From positions 1-64,000 of the forward strand of contig NZ_JADDXU010000022.1 of the NCBI RefSeq assembly GCF_015163075.1: 64,000 bases of DNA. Reading direction: 5' to 3'. Position 1 is the stretch's first letter; each line of letters begins with the position of its first letter. This DNA is from Streptomyces justiciae (lineage in GTDB: Bacteria; Actinomycetota; Actinomycetes; Streptomycetales; Streptomycetaceae). The notes under the pieces were generated by a model. The model searched no databases. It had not been told where the DNA came from and saw nothing but the letters and a program-made list of their open reading frames with translations. This document shows, one piece after another, positions 17,319 through 25,761 of the stretch. Made by a program: the position numbers and the translations under genes.

Positions 17319-18608
17319 CTAGCCCTGCCGCTGGAGCAGCGTGTCGCAGGCCTTGACAGCGTTGTCGAGGGCTTCCTTCGGGCTCTCCTTGCCCTGCAAC
17401 GCCTTGGCGACCTCGTTGCGCAGCGCCGTCTTCATCTGCTCGCTGAACAGCACCGGCGTGTAATTGACCGCGTTCTTCAGCGACTTGGCGGCGGCGACCC
17501 GCACTCGCGTCTCGTCGGTCCCGTCCTCCGTGGTGAAGTACGGGTCGTCGAGGGAGCCGGCGGTGCTGGGGAAGATGGCGACCTGCTTGGCGAAGGACAT
17601 CTGGTGCGCGGCGTCGGTGACGTAGTGCGCGAAGGCGACCGCTGCGGGCTTCTTCTTGGTCTGGGCGTTGACCATCACGCCCATCACGTACATGTTGACG
17701 TGGCCGGTGCTGGTGATCTGGTCGGTGATGCCGATGTTCTTGTACAGGTTGGGCGCCTGCTTCTTGAAGTTGCCGAGGTCGAGGGCGCTGCCCGGGTTCA
17801 TGGCGACGGCCTCGGTGAGGAACTTCTTGCCGGACGACTCGGGGGTGGCGGTCAGCGCCTGCGGGTCGAGGGCCTTGGCGTCGTACAACTCCTTGTACTT
17901 GGTGAGGAGTTCGACACCCTTGGCGTCGTTGAAGGCGAAGGCGGTGCCGGCGGGGTTCATGAGCTCGACGCCGTAGCGGCCGAAGTCCTCGATGGTGGGC
18001 ACGTTGGCGAGGGTGGAGACCTCACCGTCGCTGTTCTTCGCGATCTGGAGGGCGTCGGCGAAGAGTTCGTCGTACGTCTTCGGCGGCTGGTCGGGGTCGA
18101 GGCCGGCCTTCTTGAACAGGGACTTGTTGTAGAACAGCGGCCCGGTGTTGAGGTACCAGGGGAAGGCGTACGTGCCGGTCATGCCGGGAATTTGGTGGCT
18201 GGCCCAGGCCCCCTCCAGGTACTCCTTCTTGTACTGCCCGGCCGCCTTGTCGAGGTCGAGGGCGAGGCCTGCCTTGGCGAGCGGGGCGACGAGGTCCGGG
18301 GAGACGTTGACGACGTCGGGCAGGGTTCCGCCGGCGGCGTCGGCGCTGATCTTGTCGGCGTAGCCCTCGGCGGGCTGGTCGACCCACTTGACCTTGGTGC
18401 CGGGGTACTTCTTCTCGAAGTCGGCGATCAGCCCTTCGAAATACGGCTTGAAATTGGCCCTGAGGTTCCAGGTCTGGAAGGTGATGTCACCCTCGACCTT
18501 GCCGGAGGCGTCGGTCGAGCCTCCGTCGTCGCCTCCGGAGCCGCAGGCGCTCAGCGGCAGGACGAGACAGACGGCGGCGGCGACCAGGGCTCTACGGGAA
18601 ACGGGCAC
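17319..18608 (-). CDS. Carbohydrate ABC transporter substrate-binding lipoprotein (MalE type)
   Basis: The 429-residue precursor has a lipobox LSAC near residue 22 and a Gly/Ser/Asp-rich linker, so it is lipid-anchored outside the cell. The mature part is a MalE-type extracellular solute-binding domain (ITFQTWNLRANFKPYFE; GTYAFPWYLNTGPLFYNKSL). GTG 18608 has AAGGAGG 10 bp upstream. It is the first gene of an operon with two permeases, GH5, GH85 and probably GH38. The expected ligand is therefore an N-glycan-type oligosaccharide, but the sequence alone does not show this. Confidence 0.92.
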   Translation of the reverse strand: MPVSRRALVAAAVCLVLPLSACGSGGDDGGSTDASGKVEGDITFQTWNLRANFKPYFEGLIADFEKKYPGTKVKWVDQPAEGYADKISADAAGGTLPDVVNVSPDLVAPLAKAGLALDLDKAAGQYKKEYLEGAWASHQIPGMTGTYAFPWYLNTGPLFYNKSLFKKAGLDPDQPPKTYDELFADALQIAKNSDGEVSTLANVPTIEDFGRYGVELMNPAGTAFAFNDAKGVELLTKYKELYDAKALDPQALTATPESSGKKFLTEAVAMNPGSALDLGNFKKQAPNLYKNIGITDQITSTGHVNMYVMGVMVNAQTKKKPAAVAFAHYVTDAAHQMSFAKQVAIFPSTAGSLDDPYFTTEDGTDETRVRVAAAKSLKNAVNYTPVLFSEQMKTALRNEVAKALQGKESPKEALDNAVKACDTLLQRQG

Positions 18609-18723
18609 GGCGAACGGCCTCCTTGCAACGGTCGGTGCGGCGGAGTGGGTGGAGTGGGTCGGCCCGACGCAGACCCTGCACGCCCCGCGGAGGGCCCGTC
18701 AATAACTCTCACGGGGCTAATCT

Positions 18724-18772
18724 CATTAGTGACTAATGCGGTTTAGCCACTTGAGAGCTGAACCGCATTAGT
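18724..18772. promoter_or_regulatory. LacI operator candidates between the glycan importer operon and its regulator
   Basis: Two 16-bp arms, ACTAATGCGGTTTAGC (18732-18747) and GCTGAACCGCATTAGT (18757-18772), form an inverted repeat with one mismatch and a 9-bp spacer. A second, overlapping near-perfect palindrome CATTAGT-G-ACTAATG spans 18724-18738. For the regulator, TTGAGA at 18751-18756 and CATGCT at 18774-18779, 17 bp apart, could be the -35 and -10, so a bound repressor would block its own gene. The same sites lie upstream of the lipoprotein operon on the other strand. Confidence 0.6.
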
Positions 18773-18813
18773 GCATGCTGGCGCGAAATCGTTCGCGGGA
18801 ATGGAGAAGCACG

Positions 18814-19860
18814 TTGTCAGGCAAGCGCTCACCGGCCCGTCGGCCCACGATGAAGGACATCGCGCGGCATGCCGGCGTCTCCCAGAGCGCGGTCTCCTTC
18901 GCCCTGAACGGCCGGCCCGGGGTCTCCGAGGACACCCGGGACCGGGTGCGGCAGGTCGCCGAGGAACTGGGCTGGCGGCCCAGCACGGCGGCCCGCGCCC
19001 TGTCCGGCGAGGGCGCGGCGACGGTCGGCTTCGTACTCGCCCGCCCCGCGGACACCCTCGGCGTGGACTCGTTCTTCCTCCAACTGGTCTCGGGTATCCA
19101 GGAGGTGCTCGCGGAACGCCATCTCGGGCTGCTCTTCCAGGTGGTGGAGGACGTCGCCGACGAGTGCGCGGTCTACCGGCGCTGGTGGGCCGAGCACCGG
19201 GTGGACGGCGTGCTGGTGGTCGACCCGCGTACGGCCGACCCGCGCCCCGATCTCCTCGACGAACTCGGCCTGCCCGCGGTGGTGATCGGCGGCGCGCCCG
19301 ACGAACGCCACCCCGGTCTGTCGACGGTGTGGGCGGACGACGCGGGCGCGATGGCCTCGGTGGTGGACGGGCTCTACTCCCTCGGCCACCGCCGGATCGT
19401 GCACATCGCGGGCCTGCCCGGCCTCGCCCACACCGAGCGCCGCATCCGCACGCTGCGCGCCGAGGCCGAGCGGCGCGGTCTCAGCGGGGTGCGGTCGGTG
19501 ACCACCGACTACTCCGACGCCGAGGGCGCCGCGGTCACCCGCCGGGTCCTGGAGTCCGCCGATCCGCCGACCGCGCTGATCTACGACAACGACGTGATGG
19601 CCGTCGCCGGTGCCGCCGCCGCGACCGAGCTGGGCCGGTCCGTGCCGGCGGACGTGTCCGTGGTGTCGTGGGAGGACTCGGCGCTGTGCCGCATGGTCAA
19701 GCCGTGGTTGTCCGCGCTGTCCCGGGACAGCGTCGAGTTCGGACGTACGGCGGCCAGGGAACTGACCGCTCTCCTGGACGGCGGCCCGGCGCGGACCGTA
19801 CGGGTGCCGGTGCCGCGGCTGATCGAACGGGGCAGCACGGGCGCCGCACGCGAGGCCTGA
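18814..19860 (+). CDS. LacI-family transcriptional regulator of the glycan locus
   Basis: The product has a LacI-type N-terminal HTH (TMKDIARHAGVSQSAVSFAL) and hinge (RPSTAARALSGEGAATVGFV). A periplasmic-binding-like sensor domain follows, with typical segments such as DDAGAMASVVDGLYSLGHRRI, ALIYDNDVMAVAGA and SVVSWEDSALCRM. I chose the TTG at 18814 (348 residues) because it follows GGAG. An in-frame ATG at 18775 starts right at the edge of the operator repeat, overlaps a likely -10 and lacks a ribosome site. The gene is divergent from the importer/GH5/GH85 operon and convergent with the fucosidase gene. Its inducer is probably a sugar released from the glycan. Confidence 0.9.
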   Translation: MSGKRSPARRPTMKDIARHAGVSQSAVSFALNGRPGVSEDTRDRVRQVAEELGWRPSTAARALSGEGAATVGFVLARPADTLGVDSFFLQLVSGIQEVLAERHLGLLFQVVEDVADECAVYRRWWAEHRVDGVLVVDPRTADPRPDLLDELGLPAVVIGGAPDERHPGLSTVWADDAGAMASVVDGLYSLGHRRIVHIAGLPGLAHTERRIRTLRAEAERRGLSGVRSVTTDYSDAEGAAVTRRVLESADPPTALIYDNDVMAVAGAAAATELGRSVPADVSVVSWEDSALCRMVKPWLSALSRDSVEFGRTAARELTALLDGGPARTVRVPVPRLIERGSTGAAREA

Positions 19861-19874
19861 CGCCGGACACGACA

Positions 19875-19911
19875 GGGCGGTCACCAGATCACCGACCTCT
19901 GGTGACCGCCC
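19875..19911. terminator. Bidirectional terminator hairpin between the lacI-type and GH29 genes
   Basis: A perfect 14-bp stem, GGGCGGTCACCAGA with TCTGGTGACCGCCC, and a 9-nt loop lie in the short gap between two convergent genes. There is no clear U tract, which is common for Streptomyces terminators. Confidence 0.75.
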
Positions 19912-19926
19912 GGCCCAAGTACCCCC

Positions 19927-21471
19927 TCAGACCTGCGACTTGTACAGCCCGAACGCCGAGATGTGCACCGCGCTCCGGGCCGCCGTGACCCTCAGCCGCC
20001 ACCGACGCGCCCGAACTGCCGTCTGTAGCAGCAGAATCCGGCTCGCCCCGACCGTTCCGGCCGCCACGACCTCCCGCCAGGCCCCGTCGCGGTACGCCTC
20101 CACCACGAAGCCCTCGATCTGCTGACCGTGCCTGATGTCCTCCGCCAACCGGACCCGGTCAACGGCGCGGACGGCACCGAGGTCGACGGTCACCACGCCG
20201 TCCGAAGTGGTCGTACGGGCACCCCGCGCCAGATCCTCCGGAAGTTCCCGGTCGATCCGCTCCCGGAACTCACGCAGCCGGGTCACATCCGCGGCGGCCA
20301 GCAACCCGTCCGTGTCCGGCGGGACGTTGAGCAGGAGTACCGAGTTGCGGCCGACGGACCCGAAGTAGATGTCCGTCAACTGCTGGACGGACTTGGGCTG
20401 TTGGTCGGCGTGGTAGAACCAGCCGTCTCGGATGGACACATCGCACTCCGCGGGCCACCACTGGAGGTAGTCCGTCTTCGGCTGGGCGGCGACCAGCGCG
20501 GCCCGGCTTCCCTCGTCGGGGGTGTCGTAGGACAGGGCCCAGTCGGTGCGTCCGTACTGGTTCTCCTTGACCGGGATCACACTCCACTCGTCCTCCCGGG
20601 CCAGCCCGCTCTCGTTGCCGACCCAGCGCAGGTCGGGACCGGTGACGGCGATCGCCGCGTCCGGGGCGAGGGCACGGACCAGGGTGTACCAGCTGTCCCA
20701 GTCGTAGCTCTCCACCTTGTCCGGCGGGATGTGGCCCTGGGCGCCGTCGAACCACACCTCGTCCACCGGGCCGTACTCGGTGAGCACTTCGTAGATCTGG
20801 TTGAGCATGTGGGCGCCGTAGTCGGTGGCGTCCAGCGTGTACGTCGTCGGGGGTGTGCGGTCGTCGCCGTCGACGAGTGTGGGGATCGTACGGGTGGAGC
20901 GGGCGCTGCCGTTGGCGTAGACGCCGTGCAGGTACTGGTTCTCGTCGGCGGGCGAGATGTAGACGCCGACCTTGAGTCCGTACCGGCGCATCGAGTCGGC
21001 GAACGACCGCAGCACGTCACCCTGCCCGGCACGCCAACTGCTCGCAGCGACACTGTGGTCGGTGTAGCGCGAGGGGTAGAGCACGAAGCCGTCGTGGTGC
21101 TTGACGGTGAGGATGGCGAGCTTGAAGCCGCCGTCGCGCAGGGCTCTGGCCCATTGGTCGGTGTCGAGGCCGGTGGGCTGGAAGACGTCCGGGTCCTCGT
21201 CCCCGGTGCCCCATTCCAGGCCGGTGAAGGTGTTGACGCCGAAGTGCAGGAACGCGGTGCGTTCCAGCTGCTGCCAGGTGATCTGCCGTGCGGTGGGCCG
21301 GACTTGGGAGGCCTTGCGGACGAGATCGTCGGGTGTGTCGTCCGGGCTGACCGGAATGCGGTACGCGGGCTCGGCCGGCAGCGGGGAGCCGTGCGCCGAG
21401 GTGGTGGTGAGGCCGGTCGCGACGAGCGCGGAGACCGAGCCGGCGACGAAGGTGCGTCTGGAGACGGTCAT
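19927..21471 (-). CDS. GH29 alpha-L-fucosidase, secreted (Tat)
   Basis: The 514-residue precursor begins with a Tat leader (SRRTFVAG, hydrophobic core, cut near SAHG). The GH29 barrel contains FLHFGVNTFTGLEWGTG, LTVKHHDGFVLYPS and VDEVWFDGAQG (near residue 240), whose Asp is the expected nucleophile. A C-terminal beta-sandwich of the F5/8 type (from about residue 410) includes GAVRAVDRVRLAEDIRHGQ and may bind sugar. The size and tail resemble the alpha-1,3/1,4-fucosidase branch (GH29B) rather than short GH29A enzymes; that is a judgement by eye. It follows the GH20 gene by 14 bp, probably in one transcript. Freed fucose would feed the importer and fuconate pathway at the left of the window. 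Confidence 0.9.
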   Translation of the reverse strand: MTVSRRTFVAGSVSALVATGLTTTSAHGSPLPAEPAYRIPVSPDDTPDDLVRKASQVRPTARQITWQQLERTAFLHFGVNTFTGLEWGTGDEDPDVFQPTGLDTDQWARALRDGGFKLAILTVKHHDGFVLYPSRYTDHSVAASSWRAGQGDVLRSFADSMRRYGLKVGVYISPADENQYLHGVYANGSARSTRTIPTLVDGDDRTPPTTYTLDATDYGAHMLNQIYEVLTEYGPVDEVWFDGAQGHIPPDKVESYDWDSWYTLVRALAPDAAIAVTGPDLRWVGNESGLAREDEWSVIPVKENQYGRTDWALSYDTPDEGSRAALVAAQPKTDYLQWWPAECDVSIRDGWFYHADQQPKSVQQLTDIYFGSVGRNSVLLLNVPPDTDGLLAAADVTRLREFRERIDRELPEDLARGARTTTSDGVVTVDLGAVRAVDRVRLAEDIRHGQQIEGFVVEAYRDGAWREVVAAGTVGASRILLLQTAVRARRWRLRVTAARSAVHISAFGLYKSQV

Positions 21472-21485
21472 GAGGTGGGGGCTCC

Positions 21486-23324
21486 TCAGGTCAACTGCCA
21501 TACGGCGGGCGGGTGCTGGTCGGGCGGGTACTGCACGATCCGGCCGTCGTCGGTCACGCTCAGGGCCATCTGCGTGATGACGTTGACGAGGCGGTATCCG
21601 CCCGCGACGGGCTGCAACTGCCAGCGCTGCAAGGTGTTCGAGGCGGCGCAGCTGTCCCAGGTCGCCTGGACGCCCGGCTGGAGCGGCACGTTGAGGGTGA
21701 GCTTGCCGCCGCTCACCGCGAGACAGCCGGACGGGCCGCGCAGGGTGACATAGCCGTCCGCGGTGCGCGCGAGGCCGGCGTCGAAGGACGCGCCGTCCGT
21801 CCGGAAGGTGTACGACCCGTCCGGCACCGGCACCGACGTCAGGTCCCGCCATCCGGGTGCGTGCCCGACGGCCGTGCCGCGCGCGGTGAACCCGGCGTAG
21901 CCGGCGTCCGGGTGCGGGTCGCCCCAGGTGGCCTGGGCGATGTGGCGCAGGGCGGGCCAGAGCCGTACGGCGACCTCGTTCTCGGTCTCGCCGCGCCCGT
22001 TGTCCGGCCACAGGCTGATCTTCGCGCCGGTGACGCCTCGGGCGGAGGTGAGCTTCTCGCCCTCGAAGCTGCGCGGGTCCCAACTCTGGTCGTACAGACC
22101 CTCGGTGTCGCTGTGGAAGCCGCCGCGGATGAGATAGAGGGAGTAAGAGGCGTTCATCAACGGGTAGCCCGCGGCGATGAGTTGGCTGGGTTTGGTCGTC
22201 ACGTTCAGCCAGTGCTCGACGGTGGTGCCCGCCGTCACCGGGACGGTGTTGGCACCGGTGAGCCCGTCGTTCCAGATGCGCAGCTTCTTGCCCTTGTCGG
22301 CCGCGTAGGCGTGGACGCGGTTGACGAAGTCGATGAAGGCGTCCTGCGGGGTGGCGCCGGAACCGTACTTGTCCTGGGCGTACTTGAGGATCTGCGGGTA
22401 CTTCGCGAAGTCGGAGCCGAGCATGTACTCGTCGGCGCCCATGTGCCAGGCCGGCGCCTTGAAGACCTGCGCGTACTCATCGATGAGGCTCGTGTAGTAG
22501 TCGAAGGCGGCGGGCTGGGTGATGTCGAGTCGCGAGGGTTGCTTGGCGCCGTCGGAGTCGGTGAGCTGGAGGTCCGGGCGGTTCTCGATCCACGGGTCCA
22601 TGTGGCCCGGGGAGTTGATCTCCGGGACGATCTCGACGTGGTACTTCTCGCCGAGGGCGACGAGCCGGCGTATCTCGTCCTTGGTGTAGTAGCCCCAGGT
22701 GTTGGCCTCGGGGTGGGCGTCGCTCTTCACCTTCAGCTCCAGGAGCAGCTGGTTGAGCTTGTGGTACGCCATCTCACGGACGAGGTTCTCCAGCCAGGGC
22801 AGGGAGACGTGGATGTAGCAGGCGCAGACGCCGACGCCCCGCTCCTTGTAGCGCGGTACGTCGACGGTCCGTCCGGCGGGGACTCGGTCGCCCTGCGCGA
22901 GGAGTTGCAGCAGGGTGCGGGTGCCGTAGAAGGCACCGGTCTCGGTCGCGCCGGTCACTGACAGCCGCTTGCCGGCGCGGAGTTCGTACCCCTCGGCGCC
23001 GAGCGACTTCCTGGCCGGCTGGATGTCGACAACGATGTCCCCGGTGCGGGCGGTGCCGCCGACCACCGATACGGTGCCGTGCCCGGCCGCCCGCAGATCG
23101 TCGGCGAGGGTGTCGGCGACACGGATCTCGGCGGGGGTGTCCGCGACGAGCCGGGCGCCGGGCCCGAAGCCGTAACTTCCGGACTCCGGAGTCCAGTCGG
23201 TGAGGGCCGGGACGGTGACGGGCGGCTCCTCGGCCTGCTGCCGGGCGAGGGCCGGGACGGGCGACAGGAGCAGGGCCAGGGCCGCGGCGACACCCACGAA
23301 CCGGCGTCTGGGAAACGTACTCAC
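21486..23324 (-). CDS. GH20 beta-N-acetylhexosaminidase (or lacto-N-biosidase-like), secreted
   Basis: A 612-residue precursor with a twin-arginine-like leader (PRRRFVG, hydrophobic core, PALA). An N-terminal GH20b domain with GYELRAGKRLSVTG is followed by the GH20 barrel. The catalytic Asp-Glu pair lies in WHMGADEYM (about residue 298), preceded by VEIVPEINSPGHMD and followed by LRIWNDG. The last 130 residues form a ricin-like/beta-trefoil-type tail (TLQRWQLQPVAGGYRLV). GTG 23324 is chosen because it follows GGAG; the TTG further up has no site. Exo-hexosaminidase action on GlcNAc antennae is the simplest role. Lacto-N-biosidase activity, known in GH20 from Streptomyces, is possible. Confidence 0.9.
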   Translation of the reverse strand: MSTFPRRRFVGVAAALALLLSPVPALARQQAEEPPVTVPALTDWTPESGSYGFGPGARLVADTPAEIRVADTLADDLRAAGHGTVSVVGGTARTGDIVVDIQPARKSLGAEGYELRAGKRLSVTGATETGAFYGTRTLLQLLAQGDRVPAGRTVDVPRYKERGVGVCACYIHVSLPWLENLVREMAYHKLNQLLLELKVKSDAHPEANTWGYYTKDEIRRLVALGEKYHVEIVPEINSPGHMDPWIENRPDLQLTDSDGAKQPSRLDITQPAAFDYYTSLIDEYAQVFKAPAWHMGADEYMLGSDFAKYPQILKYAQDKYGSGATPQDAFIDFVNRVHAYAADKGKKLRIWNDGLTGANTVPVTAGTTVEHWLNVTTKPSQLIAAGYPLMNASYSLYLIRGGFHSDTEGLYDQSWDPRSFEGEKLTSARGVTGAKISLWPDNGRGETENEVAVRLWPALRHIAQATWGDPHPDAGYAGFTARGTAVGHAPGWRDLTSVPVPDGSYTFRTDGASFDAGLARTADGYVTLRGPSGCLAVSGGKLTLNVPLQPGVQATWDSCAASNTLQRWQLQPVAGGYRLVNVITQMALSVTDDGRIVQYPPDQHPPAVWQLT

Positions 23325-23558
23325 ACGCCACTCCAATTCATCGGATGGCTGATCATTGGACGGGCCTCAAGAGCTGTCAATGGGACTGGAAATCAGCCAA
23401 GTTGAGCCATTGATCGGATGACCTGCGTGTCTTCGGGAGCCGTCGCGCGAAAAGTCCAACAACACCGGCGCGATTGTCCAAGAGCGCCGCCCTCTCGACT
23501 CCGCGACCGAGCCGGGGCACAGTTCTCCCTACATACTGGCCAGTACGAGGAGAGACCC

Positions 23559-24902
23559 GTGACCAGCTGGACCGGCCGGACCGCCGCAGAGATCGCCGCC
23601 GCCGTGCGGGAGAAGCGGGCGACGCCCCGCGAGGTGGTGGCCGAGCACCTCGCCCGGATCGAGCGGCTCGACGGCCGGGTCGGCGCCTTCCGGACGGTAC
23701 GGGCCGAGGCGGCGCTCGCCGAGGCCGACGAGGTGGGTGCCCGTGCCGACCTGGCCGAACTGCCCCTCGCCGGGGTGCCGGTGGCCGTCAAGGACAACCT
23801 CGCGGTGCGCGGCGAGTCCAAGCGCGTCGGCTCGGCGGCCACGCCCGACACGCCGTCGACGGAGGATCATGTGACGGTCGCCCGGCTGCGTGCCGCGGGC
23901 GCGGTGGTCGTGGGCCTGACGAACGTGCCCGAGCTGTGCGTCTTCGGTACGACCGAGGGCGTCCACGGCACCGCCCGCAACCCGTGGGACACCTCGCGCA
24001 CGGCGGGCGGCTCCTCCGGCGGCAGCGCGGCCGCGGTCGCCGCCGGCCTGGTCCCGATCGCCCTCGGCAACGACGGCATGGGCTCGCTGCGCATCCCGGC
24101 CGCCAACTGCGGCCTCGTCACCATCAAACCGGGCCACGGCGTGGTCCCGGCGCGCGTCAGCGACGGCGACTGGTTCGGCATGTCCGAGAACGGCCCCCTG
24201 GCGACAACGGTCGAGGACGCGCGGATGATGCTGGGCATCCTGGCCGACGCGGAGTTCGTACGGCCACCCGAGTCCGGGATGCGCAAGGTCGCCGTCTCCT
24301 TGCGCAGCCCGCTCGCCGGCATCGCGATCACCGCGCCCTACAAGGCCGCGGTCCGGGACGCCGCCGAGGTGCTGATGAAGGCCGGCCACCAGGTGCGCCG
24401 CGCCGACCCGTCGTACCCGATGTCGCTGAGCCTCACCTCGCTCGCCCACTGGACGGCGGGCACCTCGGAGGACGCTCAGGGCCTGGACCCCGCCCTGCTG
24501 ACCCGGCGCACCCGGGTGCACGCCGCGGTCGGCCGCCGCTTCGTGAAAGGGGTCGGCACCGGCAAGGCCCGCGAGGAACTCCGCCGCCGCCTGGAGCCGT
24601 TCTTCGAGGAGTACGACATCCTGCTCACCCCGGCCCTGGCCCGCCGCTCCCCCGCGTCGGCGCCCTGGCACGAGCGCGGCTGGCTCCGCAACATCCTCGC
24701 CAACACCAACTACTCGCCCATGACCCCGCCGTGGAACCTCACCGGCTGGCCCGCGATGGCGGTCCCGTTCGGCACACTGCCGTCCGGCGCCCCCACCGCC
24801 GTACAACTGGTCGGCCGCCCGGGCTCGGAGGCGGCCCTGCTGGAAACGGCGGAGCAACTGGAGAAACTGCACCCGTGGCAGCGGACGGCACCACTTGACT
24901 GA
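23559..24902 (+). CDS. Amidase (amidase signature family)
   Basis: The 447-residue enzyme has the amidase-signature triad: Lys in VPVAVKDNLA (about residue 81), the cis-Ser and nucleophile Ser in the GGSSGGSAAAVAAGL block, and the usual GNDGMGSLRIPAANCGL. It should hydrolyse a carboxamide; the substrate cannot be told from sequence. GTG 23559 follows GAGGAGAG. The 234 bp before it, shared with the divergent GH20 promoter, contain a 7-bp inverted repeat TCAATGG/CCATTGA (23377-23383, 23407-23413) but no operator I can assign. It ends tail to tail with the SMI1-like gene. Confidence 0.9.
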   Translation: MTSWTGRTAAEIAAAVREKRATPREVVAEHLARIERLDGRVGAFRTVRAEAALAEADEVGARADLAELPLAGVPVAVKDNLAVRGESKRVGSAATPDTPSTEDHVTVARLRAAGAVVVGLTNVPELCVFGTTEGVHGTARNPWDTSRTAGGSSGGSAAAVAAGLVPIALGNDGMGSLRIPAANCGLVTIKPGHGVVPARVSDGDWFGMSENGPLATTVEDARMMLGILADAEFVRPPESGMRKVAVSLRSPLAGIAITAPYKAAVRDAAEVLMKAGHQVRRADPSYPMSLSLTSLAHWTAGTSEDAQGLDPALLTRRTRVHAAVGRRFVKGVGTGKAREELRRRLEPFFEEYDILLTPALARRSPASAPWHERGWLRNILANTNYSPMTPPWNLTGWPAMAVPFGTLPSGAPTAVQLVGRPGSEAALLETAEQLEKLHPWQRTAPLD

Positions 24903-24908
24903 GGCCGG

Positions 24909-25472
24909 TCAGCCCCACCCGGCTGGCAGCAGATCCCAGGAGTTGCGGCCCAGCCATGCGGCGAAGGTGATCGGCGGCGTGCCCGGAAGCCGGTCGAGGG
25001 AGAGCGGCACGATCAGGCCGCAGGTGGCCCGCCCGTCCCACCACAGGGTGCCGGCGAGCGGGCCGGTCAGGGCCAGGAAAGTGGCGAAGCCGCAGCCGTG
25101 CTCCTGGGCGACGATCGCACCGGCCGTCTTGCGATCCTCGAACGCCCCGCACTCTTCGTCCCAGTTCCGCCAGGCGTCCGCGTAGGCGTGCTGATCGGCG
25201 AAGTCCTCGGCGCGCGGCTCACGGTCGACCAGCGCGTAGTCCTCGGCGGCGTAGGAGTCGGGGTGCGGGAAGGGCAGCGCGAGCGACTCCGGCGCGAGGG
25301 CCTCGTTGTTCTCCCACGCCCACCCGCGCTCGGTCAGCGCCAGCCGGGAGACGGCCCCGCCCGCGCTCACACCCCGCAGGTACGCGCAGTACTCGGCCGG
25401 AAAGGCGACGCCCAGTTCCCGTTCGGCGTCGGCCACCTCGGCCTCGGTCAGCGGCGGCGGTATCGGCGCCAT
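24909..25472 (-). CDS. SMI1/KNR4 (SUKH) family protein
   Basis: This 187-residue soluble protein starts with the SUKH pattern: PPLTEAEVADAERELGVAFPAEYCAYL, with the typical LP/FP-x-x-Y helix entry. Later segments GTLWWDGRATCGLIVPL and TFAAWLGRNSWDLL also fit. SUKH proteins are often immunity proteins for polymorphic toxins, or regulators. No toxin gene is adjacent here, so a stand-alone role is equally likely. It converges with the amidase gene (6 bp gap). Confidence 0.8.
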   Translation of the reverse strand: MAPIPPPLTEAEVADAERELGVAFPAEYCAYLRGVSAGGAVSRLALTERGWAWENNEALAPESLALPFPHPDSYAAEDYALVDREPRAEDFADQHAYADAWRNWDEECGAFEDRKTAGAIVAQEHGCGFATFLALTGPLAGTLWWDGRATCGLIVPLSLDRLPGTPPITFAAWLGRNSWDLLPAGWG

Positions 25473-25493
25473 CTACGGCGCCTCGTGTCGCGT

Positions 25494-25558
25494 CCGCGGC
25501 CGGTGACCGGCCGCGGTTCCTCTGATCGGCATGGGCGTGAGTGTCGCACGCCCATGCC
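25494..25558 (-). terminator. Two consecutive terminator-like hairpins
   Basis: The first hairpin, 25494-25516, has a 10-bp perfect stem (CCGCGGCCGG/CCGGCCGCGG) and a 3-nt loop. The second, 25528-25558, has a 12-bp perfect stem (GGCATGGGCGTG/CACGCCCATGCC) and a 7-nt loop. They follow the 57-residue gene on the minus strand and separate it from the SMI1-like gene. Confidence 0.65.
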
Positions 25559-25587
25559 GTCGGCGATCGCGAAGGGGACTGACCTCG

Positions 25588-25761
25588 TCAGTCCACGCTG
25601 GGCAGGATGTGGGGCTCGGCGAGGTCGTCCTCGTAGCCCGCGAGGCGGATGGGGGCGGAGCGCGCCCACACGTCGAGGCTGCCGAGCTGGCCGGGCCTGC
25701 GGCCGGCGCGCTCCGGACGTTCCTTGGGGCGTTGCTCGCGATTCGTCTTCTCCGGTGTCAC
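25588..25761 (-). CDS. Small conserved-looking basic/acidic peptide (57 aa), unknown function
   Basis: GTG 25761 has a textbook AAGGAG site 8 bp upstream and opens a 58-codon frame that ends just before two hairpins. The first 25 residues are basic and Pro/Arg/Glu-rich. The last 32 begin LGSLDVWARSAPIRLAGY and continue into an acidic stretch (EDD, later AEPH) ending in LPSVD. From memory, this C-terminal pattern recurs in short Streptomyces hypothetical proteins; I cannot check that here. It has no signal peptide, membrane span or cysteine. The contrast between a variable-looking N-terminus and a compact C-terminus is like a leader/core layout but is not proof of a modified peptide. Confidence 0.72.
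   Translation of the reverse strand: MTPEKTNREQRPKERPERAGRRPGQLGSLDVWARSAPIRLAGYEDDLAEPHILPSVD

Noticed and set aside
23377..23413. TCAATGG/CCATTGA inverted repeat before GH20 and the amidase as a LacI site
   Set aside because: It is only 7 bp and unlike the 16-bp arms at 18732-18772, so no regulator can be assigned.
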